Shown: positions 45,415-56,047 of the stretch, one piece after another | Layout of the letters: every line of letters starts with the position of its first letter | How positions within the stretch are numbered: the stretch's first letter is position 1 | Assembly (NCBI GenBank): GCA_025667525.1 | Contig: CM046882.1 | Location: 26,315,394 to 26,379,393 of the forward strand | Reading direction: 5' to 3' | DNA: 64,000 nucleotides | Origin: Glebionis coronaria | Lineage: Eukaryota > Streptophyta > Magnoliopsida > Asterales > Asteraceae | Made by a program: the position numbers and the translations under genes | The notes under the pieces: generated by a model | Told to the model about the DNA's origin: nothing | Seen by the model: the letters and a program-made list of their open reading frames with translations, nothing else | Databases searched by the model: none

Positions 45415-45965
45415 GTCTTTGACTGTTATTCATTTGCACAATTTATTATTTAAGGGGTGATGTGGTTTTGCTTATTAAATAATTTAGAAGCTTAATAAGC
45501 TTATTTCAGCTTATTATGTTTCATTTTTTTTAACTTTTCATTTTTGCTTTGTTATTCAAGTAGTTTTGGACTTTTTGGTTTAAAAAATTTATTTTTTACG
45601 TTTTTTATTAATTTTTTATTATTATTTAAATTCTCGGTTTTACGAAAATAGACTAAAAATAGTTAAAATTAGTTTAAAATTTTATAAAAATTATGTTAGG
45701 TTTCATTTAATATTTTTTAGGTTTACAATTAAAAAAATTTCCATTTTGGCTTATTTTTAATTTTATTTAATTTTGTAGTTTTTTATTAAGTTTAAAAACT
45801 ATTATAAAATTATTAAAATTTTTTTGGACAATTTGGTTTTCAATTTAGTCTTATTTTCATTTTTCTTAGTTTAATTTAATTTTTTGGTAATTTTTTGAGT
45901 ATTTTTAATTTTTGTCACGTTTTACGTTTTAATTCAATTTACATTTTGGGTGTTCTTTTTTTCAG

Positions 45966-48900
45966 ATGAATCGTGAAACATGGATGTACAATATAGATCG
46001 TTGTACTCCCGCTTATGTGAAAGGGTTGGCTGAATTTATCAAGTGTGCTGAGGCTCATCGAAAAAGTAAAGGAGAAACACTAATATCTTGTCCATGTGTA
46101 AGGTGTAGAAATAATAAGTCGTATGATAAGTCTGCCACAGTTAGATATCATTTGATAGAGAACGGTTTTGACACAAATTATACATGTTGGAAACTTCATG
46201 GTGAGATAGAACCGCAAGTTGATAATGACACAATTGTTTCGGACTCTAATATGGATGAGAATTTTGGTAATGACGATAACCATCGAGATAATCTGGAAGG
46301 GATGTTGGAAGACGTGAAAAGTAATGCTGATGAAAAGCAGGCTAAAAAATTAGAGCAATTGTTTGTCGATGCAGAAAAACCAGTGTATGAAGGTTGTAAG
46401 ACGTTTACCAAACTTTCTTTAGTTCTGAGGTTGTTGGACTTAAAAGCAAAAAGTAATTGGAGTGATGTAAGCTTTACTGCCCTATTAGGTGTGTTCCATG
46501 AAGCGTTACCTGCAGATAACGACATGCCCGTTACGACATATCAGGCGAAAAAACTAACATGTCCGATGGGATTGGCGGTAGAAAGAATACACGCATGTCG
46601 CAACGATTGTATATTGTACCGAAAAGCTTATAAAGACCTACATGAGTGTCCTGTATGTAATGCATCGAGGTATAAGCATAAGCCTCTAACGGAACTTGAT
46701 AGTGATGTGACAAAGAATGGTCCTCCTGCTAAACTTTTGTGGTATCTTCCAGTCAAACCTAGATTGAAAAAGTTATACGCAAACCCAAAGGATGCCAAAT
46801 TGTTGCGTTGGTATGCTGAAGAACGTAAAATTGATGGAAAAATGAGACATGTTGCTGACTCTCCTCAATGGAAAAATATCGATCGTGATTTTAAAGAATT
46901 TGGTTCTGAGATCAGAAACATACGGTTTGGACTTTGTTCAGATGGAATTAATCCATTCAGAAGCCTGAGTAGTCGTCACAGCACTTGGCCTGTTCTTTTA
47001 TGTATATACAATCTTCCACCTTGGTTATGCATGAAACGGAAATACATCATGATGCCATTATTAATTCAAGGTCCGAAACAACCAGGGAATGACATTGATG
47101 TGTACTTGCGTCCACTAATTGATGACATGATTGATTTATGGGAAACAGGCATTGAAATCTATGATGCGTACAAAAAAGAGAGGTTCCGGCTGTTTGCCAT
47201 GATTTATTGTACCATAAATGATTTTCCAGCGTACGGTAACTTGTCGGGGTATGGTACGAAAGGGCAAAAGGCATGTCCTGTTTGTGAAAATGAAACCCAC
47301 TCCCGGTGGTTGAGTAATTGTAGGAAAACAATATATATGGTACATCGAAGGGCGCTAGACAGACATCACCCGTACCGTAAAAAAGCAAATCTATTTGATG
47401 GTACATCAGAGGATAAATCAATGCCCAAACGTATGGACGGATATGCTACGTTATGCCAAGTTGTCGACATAGACATTACCTTTGGAAAAAATGTTAAACA
47501 TCCTACTAAACGTATCTGGAAAAAAAAATCTATATTTTGGGATTTAAAGTATTGGACACATATTATTGTCCGGCATTGCCTTGATGTGATGCACATCGAG
47601 AAAAATGTTTGCGAAAGCTTGTTAGGGTTATTATTGAATATTCCTGGAAAAACAAAAGATGGGGTAAATGCTCGAAACGACATGCTCGCGATGGGAATTA
47701 GAGAAGAGCTGGCACCACAAGAGACGAATGGGAAAAAAATGTATTTGCCTCCAGCTTGTTACACTTTGTCAAAGGCGGAGAAAACCTCATTTTGTGAATG
47801 CTTAAATGGTTTAAAGGTTCCGTCCGGCTATTCTGCTAACATTAAGAGTTTGGTATCAATGAAAGATTTGAAGTTACTTGGTATGAAATCTCATGATTGT
47901 CATGTATTATTGACGCAAATGATTCCAATCGCTATTCGTGGATTGATGACACCTCAAGTGCGACAGACAATTACAAAGTTGTGTCTATTTTTTAGCATGA
48001 TTCATTCAAAAGTTCTTGATAATGAAAAGTTGGAGGAAATGCAACGTGATATTATTATTATTCTTTGTCAACTTGAGATGAACTTTCCACCTTCTTTCTT
48101 TGATGTCATGGTTCACCTCGTATCTCATATTGTTGAGGAAATAAAGATTGCTGGTCATGTTTTCCTACGGTATATGTATCCATTTGAGAGGTATATGGGA
48201 TTCTTAAAAGGATATGTAAGGAACAGATATCGGCCAGAGGGTAGTATTATTCAAGGGTATGCAGCCGAAGAAGTGGTTCAGTTTTGTACAAACTATATGG
48301 ATGATGTCGCTGATATTGGCCTTCCGCAACCGCGACATCAAGGTAGACTTGGAGGGGTGGGGACAATTGGGCTCAAAGATATCAATCCCAACCCTGAAGA
48401 GTTAGAACAAGCACATTTTACAGTATTGCAAAGCATGACATGTATTGAACCATACATACAAGAGCACATGAAGGAATTAGCAATAAAAACTGGTAGACGA
48501 GATGAAGAGTTTTTGGAAGCCGAGCACAAAATTTATTTTTCACAATGGTTGGCAGAAAAAGTAACTGGTATGTGTCTTTCAGATGTAGACCAAGACGTTA
48601 TACAACTAGGGCACCGTCCACGTCGTGTACTTCAATATCAAGGCTATGACATTAACGGATATACGTTCTATACCAAGAGACAAGATGATAATAGTACTGT
48701 TCAAAATAGTGGAGTGACAGTAATAGTAGCAACGCCAAATTCATCGAGGAAAACAATCGCAAAAGAGTCATATTATGGTGTCATTGAAGAAATTTGGGAA
48801 TTGGATTACACTACGGTTGTTATACCGGTATTCAAGTGTAGATGGGTCGATAATATGAATTCAGGTGTTAGAGTTGATAACGACGGTTTCACGTGTGTTA

Positions 48901-49169
48901 ATCTCTCTACAAATGGATATCCGTCTGAGAAATTCATTTTAGCAAAACAAGTTGATCAAGTATTCTATGTTCAAGACCCACTAGACAAGAGATGGCATAT
49001 TGTCCTGCAGAGTAAACGGAGTATAGTTGGCGTCGATGATGTTGTTGACGAAGACGATTACAATAAGTTTGACGAGCTACCTCCTTTTTCTATTGGTGTT
49101 CAATCGGATCCTGTTCTTTCTGATACAATTTACTTGAGATCTGATCACCAAGAAGGACAAGAAGATTGA
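45966..49169 (+). CDS. CACTA TNP2-type transposase, intact 1,067 residues
   Basis: The ATG follows directly on an acceptor (TTCTTTTTTTCAG), so a 5' UTR intron is likely. Domains in order: Transpos_assoc at about 5-85 (WMY, CPC-x2-C-x-N, H-x6-GF, W-x2-HGE); TNP2/Transposase_21 at about 280-480 with SDGINPF (Asp 326), WPVLLCIYNLPPWLC, PGNDIDVYLRPL (Asp 376), DFPAYGNLSGYGTKG and CPVC; DUF4218 at about 630-750 with SHDCHVLLTQ and YPFERYMGFLKGYVRNR; DUF4216 at about 920-1010 with YYGVIEEIWELDY and CRW. It cuts the element ends in the nucleus. Full length and one exon, unusual for an old copy, so it could be active and could mobilise the CACTA at 14801-17196. Confidence 0.95.
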   Translation: MNRETWMYNIDRCTPAYVKGLAEFIKCAEAHRKSKGETLISCPCVRCRNNKSYDKSATVRYHLIENGFDTNYTCWKLHGEIEPQVDNDTIVSDSNMDENFGNDDNHRDNLEGMLEDVKSNADEKQAKKLEQLFVDAEKPVYEGCKTFTKLSLVLRLLDLKAKSNWSDVSFTALLGVFHEALPADNDMPVTTYQAKKLTCPMGLAVERIHACRNDCILYRKAYKDLHECPVCNASRYKHKPLTELDSDVTKNGPPAKLLWYLPVKPRLKKLYANPKDAKLLRWYAEERKIDGKMRHVADSPQWKNIDRDFKEFGSEIRNIRFGLCSDGINPFRSLSSRHSTWPVLLCIYNLPPWLCMKRKYIMMPLLIQGPKQPGNDIDVYLRPLIDDMIDLWETGIEIYDAYKKERFRLFAMIYCTINDFPAYGNLSGYGTKGQKACPVCENETHSRWLSNCRKTIYMVHRRALDRHHPYRKKANLFDGTSEDKSMPKRMDGYATLCQVVDIDITFGKNVKHPTKRIWKKKSIFWDLKYWTHIIVRHCLDVMHIEKNVCESLLGLLLNIPGKTKDGVNARNDMLAMGIREELAPQETNGKKMYLPPACYTLSKAEKTSFCECLNGLKVPSGYSANIKSLVSMKDLKLLGMKSHDCHVLLTQMIPIAIRGLMTPQVRQTITKLCLFFSMIHSKVLDNEKLEEMQRDIIIILCQLEMNFPPSFFDVMVHLVSHIVEEIKIAGHVFLRYMYPFERYMGFLKGYVRNRYRPEGSIIQGYAAEEVVQFCTNYMDDVADIGLPQPRHQGRLGGVGTIGLKDINPNPEELEQAHFTVLQSMTCIEPYIQEHMKELAIKTGRRDEEFLEAEHKIYFSQWLAEKVTGMCLSDVDQDVIQLGHRPRRVLQYQGYDINGYTFYTKRQDDNSTVQNSGVTVIVATPNSSRKTIAKESYYGVIEEIWELDYTTVVIPVFKCRWVDNMNSGVRVDNDGFTCVNLSTNGYPSEKFILAKQVDQVFYVQDPLDKRWHIVLQSKRSIVGVDDVVDEDDYNKFDELPPFSIGVQSDPVLSDTIYLRSDHQEGQED

Positions 49170-50006
49170 AAAAACATTGTTCGTATAAAAATTCAAGATA
49201 ATAATACTCATATATTATTATAAAAGTCATAACTAATTGAACTGTTTTTTTTAATATTTCAGGAAGCGTTGTATAGTTTGTATAGTACATCACTTTTTTT
49301 TCAATAGATAATCTCATTCGTTTAGACTTGTAAGTCGGTTAGAATCTAATTTGTTTATACTTTTTTTACAACTACTTAATTTGAAATTATTTACAAGTTT
49401 AATATTTTTTTTAGTTTATTTACAACAATTAATTTTTTAAAAAACACAAATTTAATATTTAATATTTAAATAAAATACAATTTTAATTTATAACTTATAA
49501 ACTAAAAAATAAATGCAAATGATATCATTTTCCATAACTTTCCATAACAACTTCTCTTTGTGCAGATCGTCACTTTCCATAACAACTTCTGCTACAAATC
49601 CGCCCTCCAAAAATTATTCCCCATCCCTCCAAATTATATCCAGGATACCCAAATCGATACTCAATTTCAATCGCTACAAATCCGCCCTCCAAATTAATTC
49701 AACATCCCTCCAATTTTTTCATCTTCTCCCGCTGTTTCTTGATCCCTATCTCAAATCCCGCCTAAGAATGGTATATAAAAATGGCACGATTCCTAAACCT
49801 AAACCACCAATCACCAAATCTCATCACCGAATTAAAGAAATCACTTTCAGTCGAGCAACCAAAGATGGTATAGCTATCTATAGTACTATATTTGTTTGTA
49901 ATTAAATATACTTTCTTGTTCTATATATGATTTTATGGTTTAGATGTTGTTAGGTTTAGACTTTAGATGCACATTCTTGTTTCTGATTGATTTAAGTAAC
50001 ATTTAA

Positions 50007-50113
50007 GGGGTGTTTGTTTAGGTCTTATAAGCCAAGATATTCAGGCTTATGTTATTTATTAGCCGAAATCAAATAAGCTGTAACACCGTTTATAAGATAA
50101 ACCAAACACCCCC
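50007..50113. mobile_element. Tourist-like MITE, about 107 bp
   Basis: GGGGTGTTTGTTTA at the left and CAAACACCCC at the right form short TIRs flanked by TAA/TTAA, as in PIF/Harbinger MITEs. It lies in the first intron of the second CACTA gene. Confidence 0.45.
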
Positions 50114-50261
50114 TTAATATATAAAAGTGGTGCATACTAATTAACATCTATTAATAGTCTGCGTAGGTAGTTGTTTAGGACAGTATGCTTTGTTATGGCC
50201 ATAATCTAAATTGCAATAAACAATATAGTCGTATCATATAGTCATACTGCTTATACTTTAC

Positions 50262-50364
50262 GAATACTTGGAGAACCGGAGTTTGGACCTTTGGCTGCAC
50301 CGAAAGCATAGTCCATCAGGCCGTAGGCCAAGTGGTTCTGTTCGTCATCTGGTAATTGATTGGC
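50262..50364 (-). pseudogene. Candidate captured exon, antisense within a CACTA intron
   Basis: On the minus strand a 103-base open segment is bordered by an acceptor (CTTTTAG) and a donor (GTAAAG). It encodes ANQLPDDEQNHLAYGL, then MDYAFGAAKGPNSGSPSI. Composition is gene-like, unlike the A+T-rich surroundings. I do not recognise the protein. It could be a host exon picked up by the transposon; a chance ORF is the alternative. Confidence 0.5.
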
Positions 50365-52585
50365 CTAAAAGGTTGCAGATAGCACTAGGGGCTTCTCGTG
50401 GTTTCTCATATATGCACCATGATTGTACACCAGGGTAGTTCACAGGGATATAAAATCAAAAGCAATATACTTTTAGATAGCTATAGCCAGGATCTTAGTG
50501 AAGGAAAATGAGCTCAACATAATGACAGCAACTAAAAAATTATGCAGACATGAACCATAAAAATAAAAAATTATAGTCGGTATATAACATGTCAGCTTTG
50601 TGATGTATGGTTATCTTGGGCATAAACGGGTTTTTGAAATCAACACAAGGCGGCTTTATTTAACGTACATGTATCTACCAAACACTCCATAATGAATTTA
50701 CCCTGTATATGTCTATATGAACCTCAATGTCTGATTTTAAGTTGCTAAGATCATTAGGTTAATTGGATGAAATAAGTGTAAACCACATACTTATTAACCC
50801 GTTGATATATAAATGTCGAGTCACAGCTTGAGACTATTTATTACATGTCAGTTTGTGATGTATGGTTATCTTGGGCATAATCACATAATCACACATAATT
50901 TTTATTTGTGTAAGTAATTCTCTTTCTGTCACTGTCGTAAAAATAGTTTATGTGTAAAAAAAGGGTTGTTTGGTTGTTGTTAAAAGAGTTGCCAAACACC
51001 CCTTCAACTTCAAAAGGGGTGTTTAGCTACTGTCAAACCAGGTTCCAAACAACCCTTCCGCTGCAAAAGTTTGGGCAAGTTATCTGTTAATGGCGTACTA
51101 CGCGTCGTTACTCGAAAGTTGTGTTTTAGTTGCAAGTTACTTGGTAATCATAAGCGCCTTGCCCCGTTTTACATTAATTGGTTGATTGCCCATTGATTAG
51201 TTGTTGGAAAGGCTACTTTACTAGTTTAACTAAACAAAAAAATTAACATGAATCATTCGGTTTGTACTTGAAATTTAGGACCCTCCCGCACAAAGAAGAA
51301 TCAGAGGAATCAATCAAATTCAAGATCTTCCAGATGGCGAATCTGTAGAATTTAATAAATTTGGGCAAGCCGTAGGAAAGTGGCAATGTCTGTTTGGAAA
51401 GTATGCAGGCACTCGAACTAGGAGACTAATTTCTATCCTCATAAAGAACTGGAAGGCTGTGAAACCGTCACAAAAGGACTTTTTATGGTCAGATATTATG
51501 GTATGGCATCCTCCATCACTAATTCTATTATATTCTAACTTCGTTAATGTATTAACTTATAACATGTTTATATCAGGCACATTTTAGACTACAAAATGAT
51601 AAACTGATTAAAAAACAGACACTTTTATCATGTGCTATCAAGTGGAAGGCTTTCAAAACAAAACTAAGGACGAAATTCATGCTAAAAAACATATCCCCGT
51701 TAACTAAATGGACATACATAGAGCAAGATGTGTGGGATCAATTCTGCCTGAATGAAAACACGGATGCCAAAAATGTTAGTTTCACTGCTTTTTTTTTTAT
51801 CATTATACTATACTATTAATATAGAAATGTTTATAATTCAGTTTTACTCACTTGTGTAGAAACTGCGTGCGCAAGCCCGTGCACGAGGACAAAAATCAAT
51901 AACTCGTCCTCGTGTAGGACCAAAAGGGTACCGCGGTTTTGAGAAACAGTGGGAGGAGGAGCGAAATGATCCTGAAAGGGCGACCGAACTTCACTTAATA
52001 CCGGATATTCGTTCAAGCAACTACTGTTTAGCCCGGGCTCCAAGAGACAAGGATGGGATCAAGCCATTGCCTGCTCATTTAATTGATGTTTCTAAGAAGT
52101 TGGTATGTGTCATTGTTAATCTAATATGATCTATAACTGCATATATCTAAGTTTTCTAGTTATGGTACATTAATTACATTATTTTGTTACTGTAGGTAGA
52201 AGCAGCCAATGAGTTATCACAAAATTCAAACGAATCTAACTCGGAGTAGATGCCATCATAAAGGTGTTCGGACCAGAACATGGAGGACGCACCAGGGGGG
52301 TCGGTTGTGATATAGGGTATAAAAAGGGAGTTGATGGATATGTCAGGAAAAAGAGGACCTCAAAAGACAACGAAGAGCTACGCAATGAAGTGCGCCAACA
52401 GATGAAAGAAGAACTAAAGTCAGGTGACTTTTGGTTGGAAATGAGGGCGGAACTTGAGAAGGAATTAAGAAGTAAAATTCTAGCTGAACATAATTTATCA
52501 CCAACGGAAGATGATGTCAGAAGATCGGTGGAGCTGAAGTCGAGTCTTAACTCGAACACAAACAGCGTTGCGTTGGAACAAGGGG

Positions 52586-52897
52586 AACATAATCAGTCAA
52601 GTTCAAACAATGTCATCAAGAAACAATGCATACAGGTTAACTACTTCAATTTTCTAATTAGCCTTGTATGAATTGTTAATTTGCTTATTTTGTTTTCTAA
52701 CTACTTGAAACGTTTTATTTAGGATGCGGCCACAAACACCGTAAGGAAGGAACAAGTGGAACAGAATCAGCGAAGTTCAAACAATGTCTTTAAGATACAA
52801 TGCATACAGGTTAACTACTTCATGTTTTGTAATTAGCCGTGTATGAATTGTTAAATTGCTTATTTTGTTTTCTCACAACTTGATACATTTTATTTAG
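52586..52897. repeat. Tandem duplication of an exon end plus intron
   Basis: The text from GAACATAATCAGTCAAGTTC through CAATGCATACAG and the following intron recurs with substitutions about 171 bp downstream (about 52757-52897). Exon 52723-52809 of the second CACTA gene therefore looks like a copy of the end of the preceding exon. Confidence 0.75.
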
Positions 52898-55249
52898 GAG
52901 GAAACATACGGCTGCTTGTACGTCCCTAGTTGTGCTTTAGGCGGGAAGCCAACGATGTGTGCCGTTGCAACAATATATCCGATTCTTGAAAATGGTATGG
53001 TACATTTTCAGAAATTAAGAAAAGGTCACATGAAGGTAGCAGTTCACAAAGTTATGGAAAACCATAAAAATATGGAGCTCCCTGTGCCGGACGATGAACT
53101 GCCTTGTTTAGAGTCCGCAGTGAACGGCTTTATCCAATGGCCGATTTTTGCTATTGGTCGCTATAAGGTATTATGATAGTTTATTTACCAGTTGTCATAA
53201 TTAAGTATTTGCTAACTTAGTTGGATTGTTATTCGTAGGGAACGCCCAAGCAACCTGTAACACAAGTTCCAACGAAACGTTTGGTGCCTCAACCTGAATC
53301 GGCACCTTCATCAAAAAAGGGAAAAGTTAATGTTACCCCGAAAGAATTGAACATGAAGGACAAAGCATCTGAAGATGCAATCAAAAAACAAAAGTCGATA
53401 GAGCGGGTAAGACTTACTTTTATATCGTTATGTTGATTTGTGCAAGTCTGCAACAAAACTGAACACCCCTGTATATATTAGGCCATCTAAAATTCTCCTA
53501 ATTTGGTACAACGGGTTATAAACACACAATTTAGTTGGTAGTAATAGTATCTCTTTAGGTATCTCAAAATGGCTTATGGTATTTGGTAAAAGTCCAGAAA
53601 ATTATTGCAATTACAGAGAAGTGAGATATAAGTATTGGGTTTACTGTGTTTTAAAATCGGAAGAACCAAGTTTCAAGAGGAAGCGATAAACACCCCCTTA
53701 ATATGCAGTTTCACATATTAGTGCTTTACTCTTAGGGAGCTAGTATTAATCTGATATAAACCACTGTTTGTTTACTGTTTATTATGTCAGGTTGCAAATG
53801 AGAAAGCTGACTACCGTAAGAAGTTGCACGATCTGCAAAATGATATACTCAGTAAACCACAGAATGTGATAGATGGGTACAATAATTGGATGAGCCGTGA
53901 GGATATTGCTGAGCCGTATACTATTGTTGTTAATCAGAAGGTTTTTAATGCAACTGAGGAGTTCTACTTTTCAATAAACGCAACGGACATCATTGAGCTT
54001 TTGACAAACAATCAACTGGATATTGGCATCTTGACCCTATTTTCGAGGTAATTAATATATGTATTATTATATACTTCATTGCAAATGAATTTTTATATCA
54101 CATAAATTTATGTTTATACCTTGTATGTTCGAACTAGGTCATTGTATCAGTTGAGGAACCACTACTCAAATAACAAAGTTGGTTTCCTTAACCCGATGAA
54201 GATTACCGCTGATTTGTGCTTTCATGAAAAGCTTGCAACAATGGACTACTTAGCTCAAGCATTGACTTTTTACGATTTTTATCTTGCACCATTTCTACAA
54301 GGGTAACATCTCTTACCATCTTAATTATCATCTATATTTGTTCGTTCTTTTTTCTAATCCTAAAACGTATACAATAAATGCAGCCGGCATTATGTACTAA
54401 TCATAATATGCCCCAATGATGGTAAAGGTTTTATTTTGAATCCGCAAAAGGATTCACAAACTAATGAGAACTGCTACAGACTCGCTGGACTTGTGAACTC
54501 GTAAGTGTTATTTAAAAAGTTTAATATTTCACATTTGTTGTTGTGTAATTTAACTTACACATGTTCATGGACTTTTTAGTGTCCTTGGTACTATGGAGTG
54601 GGATTTTCCTCTAGTGAATCGTCAGCTGGAAGATTGGGAGTGTGGATATTACGTCATGAAATGGATGCATGACTTCGTCCTGAAATATCAAAACAACAAC
54701 TTTCCAAACACAGTAAGTCTTTTTTAAACCGTGTATACATTAGTTAGATAAGCTGTTAGTATAGTTTAGGTTAAGGATACGCTGAAATTAGTATCAATAA
54801 TCTATAGTAGTTGTGTTAGTATCCGTTAGTAGCCTTAACAACTATTTCCACAAGCCAATGTTATAGCTTTTAATTCCCTTCGTTGGTCTGATTTGCATGT
54901 TGTTTTTATCTAGGTTATTGTGTTAATATGATTAAATTACTTGTAGGTACCGTGGAATAACGAGCGTCCGTTGGATAAGAAAGAGTTGAACGCGATTGTT
55001 GGAGCTTGGTTTACATTGTGGCGACAAGTTTAATAAAAACAAATTTGATTCGAAATATGTATTTGACAATTTTAATCCTTCCAATTAATAAAGTTCTCTT
55101 TATTTGCATACATTTGTTGTTTATGACAATTCAAGTCCTCTAATTTAGTTTTTTTATATAATTCTTGTATTTATGTTATTCCATTGTAGAGGGTTAAATT
55201 TGTAAAATTTGGAATTTAATAAAAATTCCCAATTTTTTTTTAAAAAAAA

Positions 55250-55525
55250 ACTAACTAAAAAGAGACTGGTTTTTAAAAAAAAACACATTTTTTTACTCCA
55301 TAAAAAGACTGGTTATATGCTCTTAAAAAGACTGGTTTATGGATATTAGTATGGAGACCAATCTTTAAAGAGACTTGTTTTTATGAAGATAACCAGTGTC
55401 TATTCTTTTAATAGAGACTGGTTTCAAAACCAGTCTCTTTATGTTTCGAGCAAGGAGATCCTCCACATAGAGACGTCCTACAAAACCAGTCTCTATTGCC
55501 TTTTTCGACCAGTCTCCATGGACTT
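55250..55525. repeat. Right subterminal AGACTGGTT repeats
   Basis: About ten copies of AGACTGGTTTT or AAACCAGTCTC in both orientations, mirroring the left subterminal region of the same CACTA. Confidence 0.85.
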
Positions 55526-56047
55526 TTTTGTAGTAGTGATTGTCAATAAAGGAGGTTTATAGATGTGGTAGACGATGCTTTGGCTGAATACAAGTATGTT
55601 GGTGAATTACACAATAGGATCCATTGTTTAATCATTCCAATAAAAAATTGTTTGATTAATGTCCATTGTTTAATCATCAACTTTGTAACTGTGGAAGCAT
55701 CCATTAGTGACTGAGCAAAATTGATATCGCCTTTTATTTTTCAAGTTAATAAAAGATTTCAGTATCAAACATTGCATCAATGTTATTCCTCATGTGAAGA
55801 TGTGGAAAAAAGTTAGAGAGAATAAAAAGAAAAAGTGGAGAAGATAAGGGTATTTAAGCCTTTTCATATCAAGAATTACACAATAGGTTACCAATAAAAA
55901 AATTATTAGTTGAAAAAGTTTTTTCCTCAAAGTCAAAGGTTGATTTTTTGTTTAACTATGTATCTTGTACATAAAAAAGTTCATTGTGTATAATGATATA
56001 ATTTTGAATAGTACGTTGTGTATTTATAACATTTATCCAATATTTAA

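Larger units (their letters stand above)
49768..55033 (+). pseudogene. CACTA second gene: Ptta-like region, DUF8039-like domain and ULP1-like peptidase, one apparent frameshift
   Basis: A probable first exon (49768-49867) is followed by exons 51279-51500, 51577-51774, 51860-52102, 52196-52635, 52723-52809, 52898-53167, 53239-53406, 53791-54047, 54138-54302, 54384-54500, 54580-54712 and 54947-55033. The frame is continuous except that exon 52196-52635 is one base short and meets TAG at 52247, after which the expected VFGPEHGGRTRGVG motif continues in the next frame. The first-exon junction is also out of phase. Early exons are Ptta/En/Spm-like, 52898-53167 is DUF8039-like, and the last four exons resemble a C48/ULP1 peptidase: His in HYVLII, Asn where Asp is expected (ILNPQ), Gln and Cys in QLEDWECGYYV. 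A polyadenylation-like AATAAA lies at 55087. Partner gene of the transposase. Confidence 0.7.
40784..55538. mobile_element. Complete CACTA (En/Spm) transposon, 14.8 kb
   Basis: Starts CACTACTACACAAAAGG and ends TTTTTTGTAGTAGTG, with target duplication ATT on both sides (40781-40783 and 55539-55541). Subterminal regions (40800-41100 and 55250-55525) carry many AGACTGGTTTTT-type repeats in both orientations, as TnpA-type proteins require. It encodes a TNP2-type transposase (45966-49169), a Ptta/ULP1-like gene (49768-55033) and a divergent unknown gene (41862-45147). The element may be autonomous or nearly so. Confidence 0.95.
40063..56038. mobile_element. MULE split by a nested CACTA
   Basis: Left end GGGTAAATGTTATAAATACA (from 40063), right end GGATAAATGTTATAAATACA read in reverse (to 56038). 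The inverted repeats match over about 250 bp with few differences. A 9-bp duplication, AATGTTTAA (40054-40062) and AATATTTAA (56039-56047), flanks it with one mismatch. Without the inserted CACTA the element is about 1.2 kb and noncoding. Its first 20 bases closely match those of the MULE at 9650-11073, so both belong to one family. Confidence 0.88.
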
